DNA from: Rathayibacter caricis DSM 15933
GTDB taxonomy: Bacteria > Actinomycetota > Actinomycetes > Actinomycetales > Microbacteriaceae
DNA length: 64,000 nucleotides
Assembly (NCBI RefSeq): GCF_003044275.1
Contig: NZ_PZPL01000001.1
Coordinates: forward strand, 2,480,001-2,544,000
Direction: 5' to 3'
Shown: positions 16,772-25,980 of the stretch, one piece after another
Numbering within the stretch: the first letter of the stretch is position 1
Layout of the letters: every line of letters begins with the position of its first letter
The notes under the pieces: generated by a model
The model's input: only the letters and a program-made list of their open reading frames with translations
The model's database searches: none
Told to the model about the DNA's origin: nothing
Translations under genes and position numbers: made by a program

Positions 16772-19700
16772 GCGACGGGCGCGTGGTAGTCGGCGACGCG
16801 CACGTCGCGCCACGGTCCGATCGGATTGCCGCTCCAGCGGCTTCCCGCCGGCACGAGCTCGCCGCGCATCACGAGCGACGCGGGGCCGACGGTGCCGTGC
16901 TCGGCGATCCGCGCCGCGGGGAGGATCACGCTGTGCGGTCCGAGGGTCGCTCCGGTGTCCAGGCTCACGGCATCCATGCTCATGATTCGATCATGGAACA
17001 GGTGGGTCTGCACGACGCACCCGCGATTGACGGCCGCTCCGTCGCCCAGGACGACGAGATCCGCTTCGGGGAGCCAGTAGCTCTCGCACCAGACTCCCCG
17101 CCCGATGCGCGCGCCGAGGCTGCGCAGCCACCACACGAGGGCCGGGGTGCCGGCGGCCGCGTGGGCGAACCACGGGGCGGCGACCATCTCGGTGAAGGTG
17201 TCGGCGAGCTCGCTGCGCCAGATGAACGAGGACCAGAGCGGATGCTCGCCCGCGCGGACGCGCCCGATCAGCAGCCACTTCGCCGCGGTGGAGACGGCGG
17301 CGGCCACCGCTCCGGCGGCCAGCAGCACGACTCCGCTCAGCAGCATCGCGACGATCGCGCCGAACGACTCGACGAGCGCGAGCAGGGCGACGACGACGCC
17401 CGAGCCGATCGCCACCGAGACGACGACGGGGACGAAGCGGAACAGCTCCCAGACGATGCGGGCGACGCGGAGCCGCGCCGGCGGACGGAAGGTGCGCTCC
17501 GCCTCCGCCTCGACGACGGTCCGGCGCAGGCGCACCGGGGGAGAGCCGAGCCAGGAAGAGCCGGCCTTGGACTTCCGCGGGGCCGAGGACAGGACCGCGA
17601 CGAGTCCGCCGGCCGGGACGGTGTGACCCGGAGCGGCCATGCCGGAGTTGCCGAGGAACGCGCGCTCGCCGATCTCGGCTCGGGCGAGGCGCATCCAGCC
17701 GCCGCCGAGGGCGTAGGAGGCGACCAGGGTGTCGTCGGCGAGGAAGGCTCCGTCGCGGATGGTCGTCATCGCGGGCAGCAGGAGCACGGTCGACGCCTCG
17801 ACGTCGCGTCCGACGCGCGCGCCGAGCAGGCGCAGCCAGACGGGGGTGAAGAGGCCGGAGTAGAGCGGGAAGAGCAGTGTGCGCGCCTGATCCAGCAGGC
17901 GCTCGGTCGACCAGACCTGCCAGCCGATCCGGCCGCGGACGGGATGGGTGCCGGGCTCGATGCCGAGGCCCAGCAGGCGGACGAGGAGGACCACGAGACC
18001 CGCGAGCGCGGCTCCCGTGACGGCGACGGCGGGCACGAGGGCGGTGAGCGCGCGCGGGACCGCCTCGGCGAGCGTGTCGGAGCCCTGGACCGCGACGGCG
18101 ACCACTCCCACGCCCGCGCCGAACGAGAGGATCGGCACGGCGGCGAGGCCCACCGCCGCGAGCGCGTAGGCCCAGACCCAGCCGGTGGCCCTGGGCGGCC
18201 GCTCCTCGGGGAACCCGGCGTTCGCCTTGCCCAGGCGCTGCGCGGGCGAGCCGCCCCAGCGCTGCCCTGCCGGCACCCGTCCGAAGACGGCGGATCCGGG
18301 CTCGATCTGCGCGTGCTTGCCGATGCGGGCGCCGGGGAGGAGGGTACTGCGCGCACCGACCGTGCTGCCCGCGCCGACGCGGACGGCTCCGACCCGCACG
18401 ACATCGCCGTCGATCCAGTAGCCCGACAGGTCGACCTCGGGCTCGATCGCGGCGCCCCGGCCGAGCGTCAGCATGCCGGTCAGCGGAGGGAGGGAGTGCA
18501 GGTCGACGTCCTCGGCGATCCGGGCGCCGAGCGCCCGGGCGTAGTACGAGACCCAGGGGGCGCCGGCCAGGCTCACGGCGCCGAGCTGGTGGGCGACCTG
18601 CTCGGCGAGCCAGAGCCGCAGGTGCACTCCTCCGCCGCGCGGATGATCGCCCGCCCGCACGCCGCGCAGCAGGAGGCGGGCGGCGATCACGGTGAGGCCC
18701 ATGCGCCCGAACGGCGTGCAGAGCAGGACGAAGGCGGGCACGAGCACCGCCGGCCACACAGTGGGCAGGAATCCGAAGCCCGGCAGCAGATCCAGGAGCG
18801 AGCAGACCGTCAGCAGGGCGACGAGCCAGCGCGCGCCCCCCAGGATCAGGAGCGGCGCGCCCAGCACGGTCTGCAGCACCTGCATCCGCCGGGGGACGGG
18901 CGCGATGCGGTGGTCGGAGACGGGGCCGAGGCCGGTCGCGCGGCTCGCGATCTCGGCCGCCATCGCGGCGAGGCGCGGGTGCGCGTAGACGTCGGCGACG
19001 GTGAACTCCGGATCGCGCTCGCGGATCCGGGCGACGAGCTGAGCGGCGGCGAGCGAGCCGCCGCCCAGATCGAAGAAGTCGGCCCGCTCGTCGACCGGGA
19101 CGCCCAGGACCTCGCGCCAGCGGGCGGCGAGCCAGGCGGTCTCGGGATTCAGCGCGTCGTCCGACGGCGCCGCCTCGGCGAGCGGCCAGGGCAGCGCCGC
19201 CCGGTCGACCTTGCCGGAGGTGCGGGTCGGCAGCTCGTCGACGACGGCCAGCAGAGGGACCAGCGCGGCCGGGAGCTCCGCGCGCAGCCGCGTGAGGGCG
19301 GCGTCGCGGTCGAGCTCTCGGCCCGCGGCGAGAGCGAGGTAGCCGACGAGGACCTGATTGCCGGCGGCCGTGGTGCGGACCGCGGCCGCGGCTCCGGACA
19401 CTCCCGGCAGCGCTTGCAGGGCGGACTCGACCTCGCCGAGCTCGATGCGGCGGCCGCCCAGCTTGACCTGGTCGTCGGCCCGGCCCTGGAAGACGAGGCC
19501 CTCGGCCTCGTAGCGCACGAGATCGCCGGAGCGGTAGGCGCGCTCCCAGCCGAGCAGGGGAGCGGGGGCGTACTTCTCGGCGTCCTTCGCGGCGTCGAGG
19601 TAGCGCGCCAGCCCGACGCCGCCGATGACGAGCTCGCCGACCCCGCCCTCGGGCACCCGGTGGCCTTCGGCGTCGACGACCGCGAGCCGCCAGCCGTCGA

Positions 19701-20736
19701 GCGGGAGGCCGATGCGCACGGGCCCCGGCCCGCCCAGCGGTGCCGCGCAGGCGACGACGGTCGCCTCGGTCGGGCCGTAGGTGTTCCAGACCTCGCGGCC
19801 CTCGACGGCGAGGCGCTCGGCGAGCTCTGGCGGGCAGGCCTCGCCGCCGAAGATCAGCAGCCGGACGTTCTCGAGCGACTCGGCGGGCCACAGTGCGGCG
19901 AGGGTGGGCACGGTGGAGACGACGGTGATGCCGTGGGTCGTCAGCCAAGGGCCGAGGTCCATGCCGCTGCGCACGAGCGAGCGCGGTGCGGGCACCAGGC
20001 ACGCGCCGTGGCGCCAGGCCAGCCACATCTCCTCGCAGGAGGCGTCGAACGCGACCGAGAGGCCGGCCAGCACGCGGTCACCCGGGCCGAGCGGCTCCTG
20101 CTGCAGGAACAGCCGCGCCTCCGCATCGACGAAGGCCGCGGCGGAGCGGTGGCTGACGGCGACGCCCTTCGGGGTGCCGGTGGAGCCGGAGGTGAAGATG
20201 ATCCACGCGTCGTCCTCGAGCGCGGGCGGCTGGAGCAGCGGGATCGACGCGGTGCTGGGGTGCGGCGCGGTCCCGGTGAAGAGAAGGGCGGGCGGCTCCT
20301 CCGCTGTCCGCTCGAAGCGGCCTGCTCCGGTGATGACGCCGCGCACGCGCGCCTCGCCGAACACGAGCTGCGCGCGCTCCTCGGGGTCGTCCGCGTCGAC
20401 CGGGACGTAGGCGGCGCCGGCGGCGAGGATCGCGAGGATCGAGAGGTAGAGCTCGCGCGACCCGCTCGCCATGCGGACGCCGACGCGGTCGCCGCGCCGG
20501 ACTCCGGCGGCCGTCAGCTCGCCTGCCGCTCCGACGACGCGGGCGAGGATCTCGCGGTAGCTGAGGGCGCCCGCCGGGTCCTCGAGGGCGGAGGCGTCGG
20601 GGTGGAGCCGGGCGCTCTCGCGCAGCACGTCGATGAGGGTGCGGGGCGGCGCCGCGAGGGCGCCGGCGTCGAGGTGGTCCTGCACGAGGGGCGTCTCCAC
20701 GTCCGGTCTCCGTTCCGGCCGCGCGGGGGAGGGCAC
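16768..20736 (-). CDS. Pls/PosA-type membrane NRPS (epsilon-poly-lysine synthetase-like)
   Basis: A 1322-residue single-module NRPS. An adenylation domain (about 35-515) has 'FTSGSTGTPKGV', 'NTYGPTE', 'YRSGDL' and 'RTSGKVDRA'. A carrier domain has 'FFDLGGGSL' (Ser561). No condensation or thioesterase domain follows. Instead there are about six membrane helices in pairs (near 625-680, 850-900 and 1130-1200) separated by hexapeptide-repeat-like soluble domains, the architecture of Streptomyces Pls and PosA, which polymerise one amino acid through side-chain amide bonds. Aligned with GrsA by eye, the pocket reads D-A-E-S-I-G-T-V-V-K, close to lysine codes. GTG start, with TAGCGT 12 nt upstream. 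Substrate and chain length are predictions. Confidence 0.9.
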   Translation of the reverse strand: MPSPARPERRPDVETPLVQDHLDAGALAAPPRTLIDVLRESARLHPDASALEDPAGALSYREILARVVGAAGELTAAGVRRGDRVGVRMASGSRELYLSILAILAAGAAYVPVDADDPEERAQLVFGEARVRGVITGAGRFERTAEEPPALLFTGTAPHPSTASIPLLQPPALEDDAWIIFTSGSTGTPKGVAVSHRSAAAFVDAEARLFLQQEPLGPGDRVLAGLSVAFDASCEEMWLAWRHGACLVPAPRSLVRSGMDLGPWLTTHGITVVSTVPTLAALWPAESLENVRLLIFGGEACPPELAERLAVEGREVWNTYGPTEATVVACAAPLGGPGPVRIGLPLDGWRLAVVDAEGHRVPEGGVGELVIGGVGLARYLDAAKDAEKYAPAPLLGWERAYRSGDLVRYEAEGLVFQGRADDQVKLGGRRIELGEVESALQALPGVSGAAAAVRTTAAGNQVLVGYLALAAGRELDRDAALTRLRAELPAALVPLLAVVDELPTRTSGKVDRAALPWPLAEAAPSDDALNPETAWLAARWREVLGVPVDERADFFDLGGGSLAAAQLVARIRERDPEFTVADVYAHPRLAAMAAEIASRATGLGPVSDHRIAPVPRRMQVLQTVLGAPLLILGGARWLVALLTVCSLLDLLPGFGFLPTVWPAVLVPAFVLLCTPFGRMGLTVIAARLLLRGVRAGDHPRGGGVHLRLWLAEQVAHQLGAVSLAGAPWVSYYARALGARIAEDVDLHSLPPLTGMLTLGRGAAIEPEVDLSGYWIDGDVVRVGAVRVGAGSTVGARSTLLPGARIGKHAQIEPGSAVFGRVPAGQRWGGSPAQRLGKANAGFPEERPPRATGWVWAYALAAVGLAAVPILSFGAGVGVVAVAVQGSDTLAEAVPRALTALVPAVAVTGAALAGLVVLLVRLLGLGIEPGTHPVRGRIGWQVWSTERLLDQARTLLFPLYSGLFTPVWLRLLGARVGRDVEASTVLLLPAMTTIRDGAFLADDTLVASYALGGGWMRLARAEIGERAFLGNSGMAAPGHTVPAGGLVAVLSSAPRKSKAGSSWLGSPPVRLRRTVVEAEAERTFRPPARLRVARIVWELFRFVPVVVSVAIGSGVVVALLALVESFGAIVAMLLSGVVLLAAGAVAAAVSTAAKWLLIGRVRAGEHPLWSSFIWRSELADTFTEMVAAPWFAHAAAGTPALVWWLRSLGARIGRGVWCESYWLPEADLVVLGDGAAVNRGCVVQTHLFHDRIMSMDAVSLDTGATLGPHSVILPAARIAEHGTVGPASLVMRGELVPAGSRWSGNPIGPWRDVRVADYHAPVA

Positions 20737-20748
20737 GACCGGGGCGTC

Positions 20749-20754
20749 ACGCTA
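20749..20754 (-). promoter_or_regulatory. -10 element of the NRPS-peptidase operon
   Basis: TAGCGT on the minus strand, 12 nt before the NRPS GTG. With the terminator just upstream, it implies that the NRPS operon has its own promoter separate from the MFS gene. Confidence 0.4.
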
Positions 20755-20785
20755 GGAGCACCGGGTGTCCGGCGGGTGAACACGG

Positions 20786-20830
20786 CGTGCCCGGCAGCCG
20801 ACCCGGCGAGCGGGAGGGCGGCCGGGCACG
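20786..20830 (-). terminator. Hairpin between the MFS gene and the NRPS operon
   Basis: Perfect 10-bp arms (20786-20795 with 20821-20830) with a 25-nt loop, 13 nt after the MFS stop on the minus strand. It probably limits read-through from the MFS gene into the NRPS. Confidence 0.5.
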
Positions 20831-20843
20831 GCGGGTCGACGGG

Positions 20844-22334
20844 TCAGTGCCCGACGGGCAGCGGGACGTCGGATTCGGCGGGACGCCGGACGAAGAAGGC
20901 CGCGACGATCGCGAGGGAGGCGATGGACGCTCCCCAGACGAAGGCCGAGTGGATCCCTCCGGCCGAGGCCGTGACCTGGTCGGCGCCCTCGCGGGCGAGC
21001 GCGGCCGACTGGATCGAGAGCACGGTGACGAACAGCGCCGTGCCGGCCGCGCCTCCGAGCTGCTGCACGGTGCCGATGATGGCGCTGCCGTGCGAGTAGA
21101 ACTTCGGCTTCACCGAGCCCAGGCCCGCGGTGAACAGCGGAGTGAAGACGAACGCCAGCCCGAGGCTCAGCACCACGTGCAGCGACAGGATGAACATCGA
21201 CGACGAGTTCTCGTCGAGGAAGGTGAAGCCCCACAGCGCGGCGGCGACGACCACCGAGCCGGGCACCAGCAGCACGCGCGGCCCGAAGCGGTCGTATCCG
21301 CGTCCGACGAACGGCGCCAGCAGGCCCATCAGCAGCCCGCCGGGGAGCAGCAGCAGACCGGTCTCCAGCGGCGTCAGCCCGAGGACGTTCTGCGTGTAGA
21401 GCGGCAGCAGGATCAGCGTGCCGAAGAGCGCTGACATGCTGACCGCCATCATCACGATGGCCACGGTGAAGCCGCCGGAGGTGAAGGTGCGCAGGTCGAG
21501 CAGGGCGCGGTCGGTCCGCTGCAGCGAGAGCTGGCGCAGGATGAAGCCGGCGAGGCCGAGGCCCGCGACGACGAACGGCACCCATGGAGCGACGACCGCC
21601 TCGCCGCCCTCGCCGAGCGAGCTGAGGCCGTAGACCAGGCCGCCGAAGCCGAAGACCGAGAGCACGACCGAGAGGGAGTCGATCGGGATCTTGCGCGGCT
21701 CCGTCACGTTCTCCACCTTGCGGAGGCCCAGGAGCAGTGCGCCGACCGCGATCGGCAGCACGATCCAGAACATCCAGCGCCAGCTGAGGAAGTTGAGGAT
21801 GACGCCCGAGATCGTCGGGCCGACGGCGGGGGCGACCGAGATCACGATCGAGATGTTGCCCATCATCCGGCCGCGGATCGACGGCGGGACGAGGGTCATC
21901 ACCGTGGTCATCAGCAGCGGCATCATGATGGCCGTGCCGCCGGCCTGCACGACGCGCGCGGCCAGCAGCACCTCGAAGGTGGGGGCCAGCGCGGCGCTGA
22001 GCGTGCCGAGGCTGAACAGGGTCATGGCGGCCGCGAAGAGCGTGCGCGTGTGCAGGCGCTGGATCAGGTAGCCGGTGATCGGGATCACGACGGCCATCGT
22101 CAGCATGAACGCCGTCGACAGCCACTGGCCCACGTGCGCCTCGACGCCGAAGTCGCGCATGAGGTCGGGCAGCGCCACGCTCATGATCGTCTCGTTGAGG
22201 ATGACGACGAACGCCGACACCAGCAGCAGGCTGATGACGAGGCGGCTGCGCGGCTCGAGCACGGCGGACGGCGCCGGCGTGCGGTCTCGGGGTGCGGCGG
22301 ACTCCCGCGTCTCGGGAAGGGTGCGCTCGGTCAC
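20844..22334 (-). CDS. DHA2-type MFS multidrug exporter (EmrB/QacA-like)
   Basis: A 496-residue, 14-helix MFS protein. 'NETIMSVALPDLMRDF' is the DHA2 motif D1, 'GPTISGVILNFLSWRWMFWI' is the antiporter motif C region, and 'GRGYDRFGPR' lies in the central loop. These exporters use the proton gradient to expel amphipathic drugs. GTG start with a GGAGA site. It is 107 nt upstream of the NRPS on the same strand but separated by a hairpin and a second promoter, so any role in exporting the NRPS product is only suggested by position. A long polycation is unlikely as an MFS substrate. Confidence 0.9.
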   Translation of the reverse strand: MTERTLPETRESAAPRDRTPAPSAVLEPRSRLVISLLLVSAFVVILNETIMSVALPDLMRDFGVEAHVGQWLSTAFMLTMAVVIPITGYLIQRLHTRTLFAAAMTLFSLGTLSAALAPTFEVLLAARVVQAGGTAIMMPLLMTTVMTLVPPSIRGRMMGNISIVISVAPAVGPTISGVILNFLSWRWMFWIVLPIAVGALLLGLRKVENVTEPRKIPIDSLSVVLSVFGFGGLVYGLSSLGEGGEAVVAPWVPFVVAGLGLAGFILRQLSLQRTDRALLDLRTFTSGGFTVAIVMMAVSMSALFGTLILLPLYTQNVLGLTPLETGLLLLPGGLLMGLLAPFVGRGYDRFGPRVLLVPGSVVVAAALWGFTFLDENSSSMFILSLHVVLSLGLAFVFTPLFTAGLGSVKPKFYSHGSAIIGTVQQLGGAAGTALFVTVLSIQSAALAREGADQVTASAGGIHSAFVWGASIASLAIVAAFFVRRPAESDVPLPVGH

Positions 22335-22522
22335 AGGGTCTCCGGTCGTGAGGTCGTGCAGGTGTCTGGTGAGGCGGGTGCGAGGTCGCACGGAGGCGAC
22401 GACGATCTGCTGCGCATCGCGGCGGCGCCGTCGGTGCCGGTCGCGCAGGGCTCGAGGTGTCAGAACCTTCCCAGGTGCCTCCGACATTCCCGATCGGGCG
22501 AGATCCGTCGCCGTCCGCGGGA

Positions 22523-23635
22523 TCAGGCCCGCTCGACGACCTCCGCGAAGGCCGACGCGGCGCGCTCGGCGTCCTCCGCCGTCGACTCCGCTCCGAAGCT
22601 GAACCGCACCGCGGTCTGGGCGACGCGCGGGTCGATCCCCAGCGCGAGCAGCACGTCGGAGGGCTCGTCGCGACCGGCCGCGCAGGCCGAGCCGCTCGAG
22701 ACCACCACTCCGCGCTCCTCCAGTGCCAGCAGGATCGACTCGCCACTGCGGCCGGGCACGACGTAGGAGGCGATCGACGGCAGTCGGTGCTCCGCCGATC
22801 CGGTAGCGGCCGCCCGGGGCGCGAGCGCGGCGACCCTCTCCGCGAAGGCGTCCCTCACCGCGGCGACACGAGCGGCGCGCGACGGGTCGACCAGCGACAC
22901 CGCGGTGCCGAGCGCGACGGCGAACGCCACGTTCTCGGTGCCCGAGCGCCGGTCCCGCTCCTGGCCGCCCCCGTGCAGGAGCGGCTCGAACGGCAGTCGA
23001 CTGCGCAGCATCAGCGCGCCGACCCCCTTCGGAGCGCCGAGCTTGTGCCCCGAGATCGAGACCGCGTCGGCCCCCATCGACGGCAGGTCGATCCAGCCCG
23101 CCGCCTGCACCGCATCGACGTGCAGCGGGATGCGCTGCTCGCGGCAGAGCGCGGCCACGGCCGCCACGTCCTGCACCGTGCCGATCTCGTTGCTGGCGGC
23201 CAGGATCGACACGAGCGCGGTCCCCGGCGTCAGCAGAGCGGCCAGCGCCTCGAGGTCCAGCCGACCGACGGAGTCGACCGGCGCCACGAGGACTTCGAAG
23301 CCGTGCACGCGGCGCAGGAAGTCGGCCGACTCCACCGTCGCCTCGTGCTCGATCGCCGAGATCACGATCCGCCGCTCCCGGGGCGCCCCGAGCGCGACGC
23401 CCTTGACCGCCGTATTGATCGACTCGGTGCCGCCGGCGGTGAACAGCGTCTCGGAGGCGCGCCCGCCCAGGAACCGGGCGACGCGTCTCCGCGCCTCCTC
23501 CAGCGCACGCGCCGCCACTTCGCCCAGCGCGTGACTGCTCGACGGGTTGCCGAACTCGCCCGTCAGGAACGGCCACATCGCCTCGAGCGCCTCGCGGCGC
23601 ACGGGCGAGGTCGCCGCGTGGTCGAGGTAGATCAC
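22523..23635 (-). CDS. Cysteine desulfurase (NifS/IscS-like) of the NAD operon
   Basis: A 370-residue class V aminotransferase-fold enzyme. PLP Lys198 lies in 'SISGHKLGAPKG', the active-site Cys318 in 'SSGSACAAG', and the PLP-contacting His in 'AIEHEAT'. It releases sulfur from cysteine for Fe-S cluster assembly. The GTG overlaps the nadC stop (GTGA), making it the last gene of nrtR-nadA-nadB-nadC. NadA needs a [4Fe-4S] cluster, and Bacillus also pairs a nifS-like gene (nadR/nifS) with nadBCA, so a dedicated NadA-maturation role is likely. Confidence 0.93.
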   Translation of the reverse strand: MIYLDHAATSPVRREALEAMWPFLTGEFGNPSSSHALGEVAARALEEARRRVARFLGGRASETLFTAGGTESINTAVKGVALGAPRERRIVISAIEHEATVESADFLRRVHGFEVLVAPVDSVGRLDLEALAALLTPGTALVSILAASNEIGTVQDVAAVAALCREQRIPLHVDAVQAAGWIDLPSMGADAVSISGHKLGAPKGVGALMLRSRLPFEPLLHGGGQERDRRSGTENVAFAVALGTAVSLVDPSRAARVAAVRDAFAERVAALAPRAAATGSAEHRLPSIASYVVPGRSGESILLALEERGVVVSSGSACAAGRDEPSDVLLALGIDPRVAQTAVRFSFGAESTAEDAERAASAFAEVVERA

Positions 23636-24495
23636 GGAGCGGGCGCCTCGATGTCGATGTCGAGCCCGAGGTCGAGCGAGCGGACGCTGTGCGTGAGCGC
23701 GCCGACCGAGATCACGTCGACGCCCGCCTCGGCGATGGCCCGCACCGTCTCGAGGTTCACGCCGCCGCTGGCCTCGACGACCGCCCGGCCGCCGATCAGC
23801 GTCACGCCCTGGCGCAGCTGCTCCGGAGCGAAGTTGTCGAGCATGATCGTGTCGGCTCCTCCGGCGAGCGCCGGCTCGATCTGCTCGAGGCGATCGACCT
23901 CGACCTCGATGTGGGTGGTGTGCGGCACCGCGGCCCGCGCCGCCTGCAGCGCGGCCGTCAGGTCGATGCCGCGCTGGGCGAGGATCGCGAGGTGGTTGTC
24001 CTTCGCGAGGATCGCGTCCGACAGCGAGGAGCGGTGGTTGCGTCCGCCGCCGCTGCGCACCGCGTGGCGCTCGAACGCGCGGAGCCCCGGGGTCGTCTTC
24101 CGCGTGTCGACGATCCGCGCGCGCGTCCCCTCCACCGCCTTCACGTAGTACGCGGTGAGGGTGGCGATGCCGCTCATCCGCTGCACGAGGTTCAGCGCGA
24201 CGCGCTCGCCGCGCAGCACGCCGCCGGCGGGACCGTCGATCTCGGCGAGCACGGCGCCCGCGGCGAACGACGCGCCGTCCTCGATCAGCACGCTCGTGCG
24301 GATGCGGGAGTCGGCCTGCAGCATCGTGCCGACCAGGACGGCTCCGCCGCTGAAGACCCCCGCCTCGCGGGCGACGAGCCGCGCGGACGCCGTCGCGTCG
24401 GCCGGGATCAGCGTCTCGGTGGTGATGTCGCCCCAGGGGGCGTCCTCCTCGAGCGCGAGGGTGACGAGTCGTTCGATGCTCTGACGGGTCAGCAC
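23632..24495 (-). CDS. nadC: Nicotinate-nucleotide diphosphorylase (carboxylating)
   Basis: A 287-residue quinolinate phosphoribosyltransferase that makes nicotinate mononucleotide from quinolinate and PRPP. Conserved motifs: 'DTRKTTPGLR', 'HRSSLSDAILAKDNH', 'IEVEVD' and 'EASGGVNLETV'. The GTG at 24495 gives the family length and overlaps the nadB 3' end by 7 nt. It is the third NAD gene of the operon. An apparent longer frame upstream is the out-of-frame shadow of nadB. Confidence 0.96.
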   Translation of the reverse strand: MLTRQSIERLVTLALEEDAPWGDITTETLIPADATASARLVAREAGVFSGGAVLVGTMLQADSRIRTSVLIEDGASFAAGAVLAEIDGPAGGVLRGERVALNLVQRMSGIATLTAYYVKAVEGTRARIVDTRKTTPGLRAFERHAVRSGGGRNHRSSLSDAILAKDNHLAILAQRGIDLTAALQAARAAVPHTTHIEVEVDRLEQIEPALAGGADTIMLDNFAPEQLRQGVTLIGGRAVVEASGGVNLETVRAIAEAGVDVISVGALTHSVRSLDLGLDIDIEAPAP

Positions 24496-25979
24496 GGCAC
24501 GGCGACCTTTCTTCTTCCGGCGACGCGGTACGCGGTCGCCTCGGTGAGGGGGTGGTCGGTGCGGTGGTGGGCGCCGCGCGACTCCGATCGGGCGAGGGCC
24601 GCCTCGATCAGGGCCCGGCCGCACTCCACGAGGTTCGCGTCCTCGAGAGTGCGGAGCGAGAGGGGGGCCTCGGCGCCGCGGAGCGCCGCCCGGGCGCTCT
24701 CGAGCCCCGAGGCGTCGCGCGACACCCCGGCTCCGGCCCACATCGCCGCCTGCAGCGCCGAGCGGTCGAGGGCGAGCGGAGTGACGGGTCGTGCCACCGC
24801 GGCGGGCGCTGTCGCCGGGGCGGTCGCGTCCAGGGCCTCCGCCGTCCGACGGGCGAAGACGACGCCCTCGAGCAGGCTGTTCGAGGCGAGCCGGTTCGCG
24901 CCGTGGACGCCGGTGCAGGCGACCTCGCCGACGGCGAACAGGCCCGGGAGGCTGGTGCGCCCGTCGAGATCGGTGGCGACGCCGCCCATCCAGTAGTGCG
25001 CGGCCGGAGTCACGGGCACGAGGTCCTCGGCGAGCGAGAGGCCGTTCGCCCGGCAGGCGGCCGAGATGCTCGGGAACCGCTTCGCGAGCACCGCGGGGTC
25101 GAGGTGGCGGGCGTCGAGGTGCACGGGCAGGCCGCCCTGGCGGAGCATCCGCTCGGCGATGGCCCGGGCGACGACGTCGCGGGGCGCGAGCTCGGCGTCG
25201 GGGTGGACGCCGATCATGAAGCGCTCGCCGGCGGCGTCGCGGAGCACCGCTCCCTCGCCGCGGACCGCCTCCGAGACGAGGAAGCCGCCGGGCAGCGCGA
25301 GCGCCGTGGGGTGGAACTGGTAGAATTCCAGGTCGGCCGCCTCGGCTCCGGCGCGCAGGGCGGCGGCGAGCCCGTCGCCGGTGGCGACCTCGGGATTGGT
25401 CGTGTGGCTGAACAGCCGGCCCGCGCCGCCCGTCGCGAGGACGACCGAGTCGGCGTCGATCCGCTCGACGGAGCCGTCCCGGAGGACGTCGACGCCCACC
25501 ACCGCGGGCCCCGGGCGCACGAGATCGACCAGGGCGGTGCGCTCGAGCACGGTCACGGGAGCGGCCCGCACGGCCCGCACGAGCGCCTCCTCGATCGCCG
25601 AGCCGGTCGCGTCGCCGCCCGCGTGCAGGATGCGCGAGCGCGAGTGCGCCGCCTCGAGTCCGCGGGCGAGGTCCCCGCCGTCGCGGTCGAAGCCGACGCC
25701 CCACGCCAGCAGCGCCTCCACGGCGGCCGGCCCCTCGGAGCAGAGCACCTCGACGGCCGAGCGCGAGCAGAGCCCGGCTCCGGCGGTCAGGGTGTCCTCG
25801 ATGTGCAGGGCGACGGAGTCCTCCGCGGACGTGACCGCGGCGATCCCGCCCTGCGCCCAGCGCGTGCTCGACTCCGCGACCGCGCCCTTGGTGACCAGCA
25901 CCACCTCGTGGCGGCGCGAGGCGAGCAGCGCGGTCACGAGCCCCGCGATCCCGCTGCCGACGACGACGACCCGCGACAC
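24489..25979 (-). CDS. nadB: L-aspartate oxidase
   Basis: A 496-residue FAD enzyme that oxidises L-aspartate to iminoaspartate, the first step of de novo NAD synthesis. The FAD motif 'GSGIAGLVTALLAS' is at residues 8-21. 'HPTALALPGGFLVSEAVRGEGA' marks the active-site region and 'GEVACTGVHGANRLASNSLLE' is the conserved second FAD contact. The GTG follows the nadA stop by 1 nt. Iminoaspartate is unstable, so tight coupling with NadA is expected. Confidence 0.97.
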   Translation of the reverse strand: MSRVVVVGSGIAGLVTALLASRRHEVVLVTKGAVAESSTRWAQGGIAAVTSAEDSVALHIEDTLTAGAGLCSRSAVEVLCSEGPAAVEALLAWGVGFDRDGGDLARGLEAAHSRSRILHAGGDATGSAIEEALVRAVRAAPVTVLERTALVDLVRPGPAVVGVDVLRDGSVERIDADSVVLATGGAGRLFSHTTNPEVATGDGLAAALRAGAEAADLEFYQFHPTALALPGGFLVSEAVRGEGAVLRDAAGERFMIGVHPDAELAPRDVVARAIAERMLRQGGLPVHLDARHLDPAVLAKRFPSISAACRANGLSLAEDLVPVTPAAHYWMGGVATDLDGRTSLPGLFAVGEVACTGVHGANRLASNSLLEGVVFARRTAEALDATAPATAPAAVARPVTPLALDRSALQAAMWAGAGVSRDASGLESARAALRGAEAPLSLRTLEDANLVECGRALIEAALARSESRGAHHRTDHPLTEATAYRVAGRRKVAVPC

Positions 25980-25980
25980 G

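Noticed and set aside
16759..21099. Very long plus-strand open frame opposite the NRPS
   Set aside because: It is an antisense shadow: rich in Arg, Gly, Glu and Ala with no domain, and the minus strand carries a complete NRPS with all motifs.
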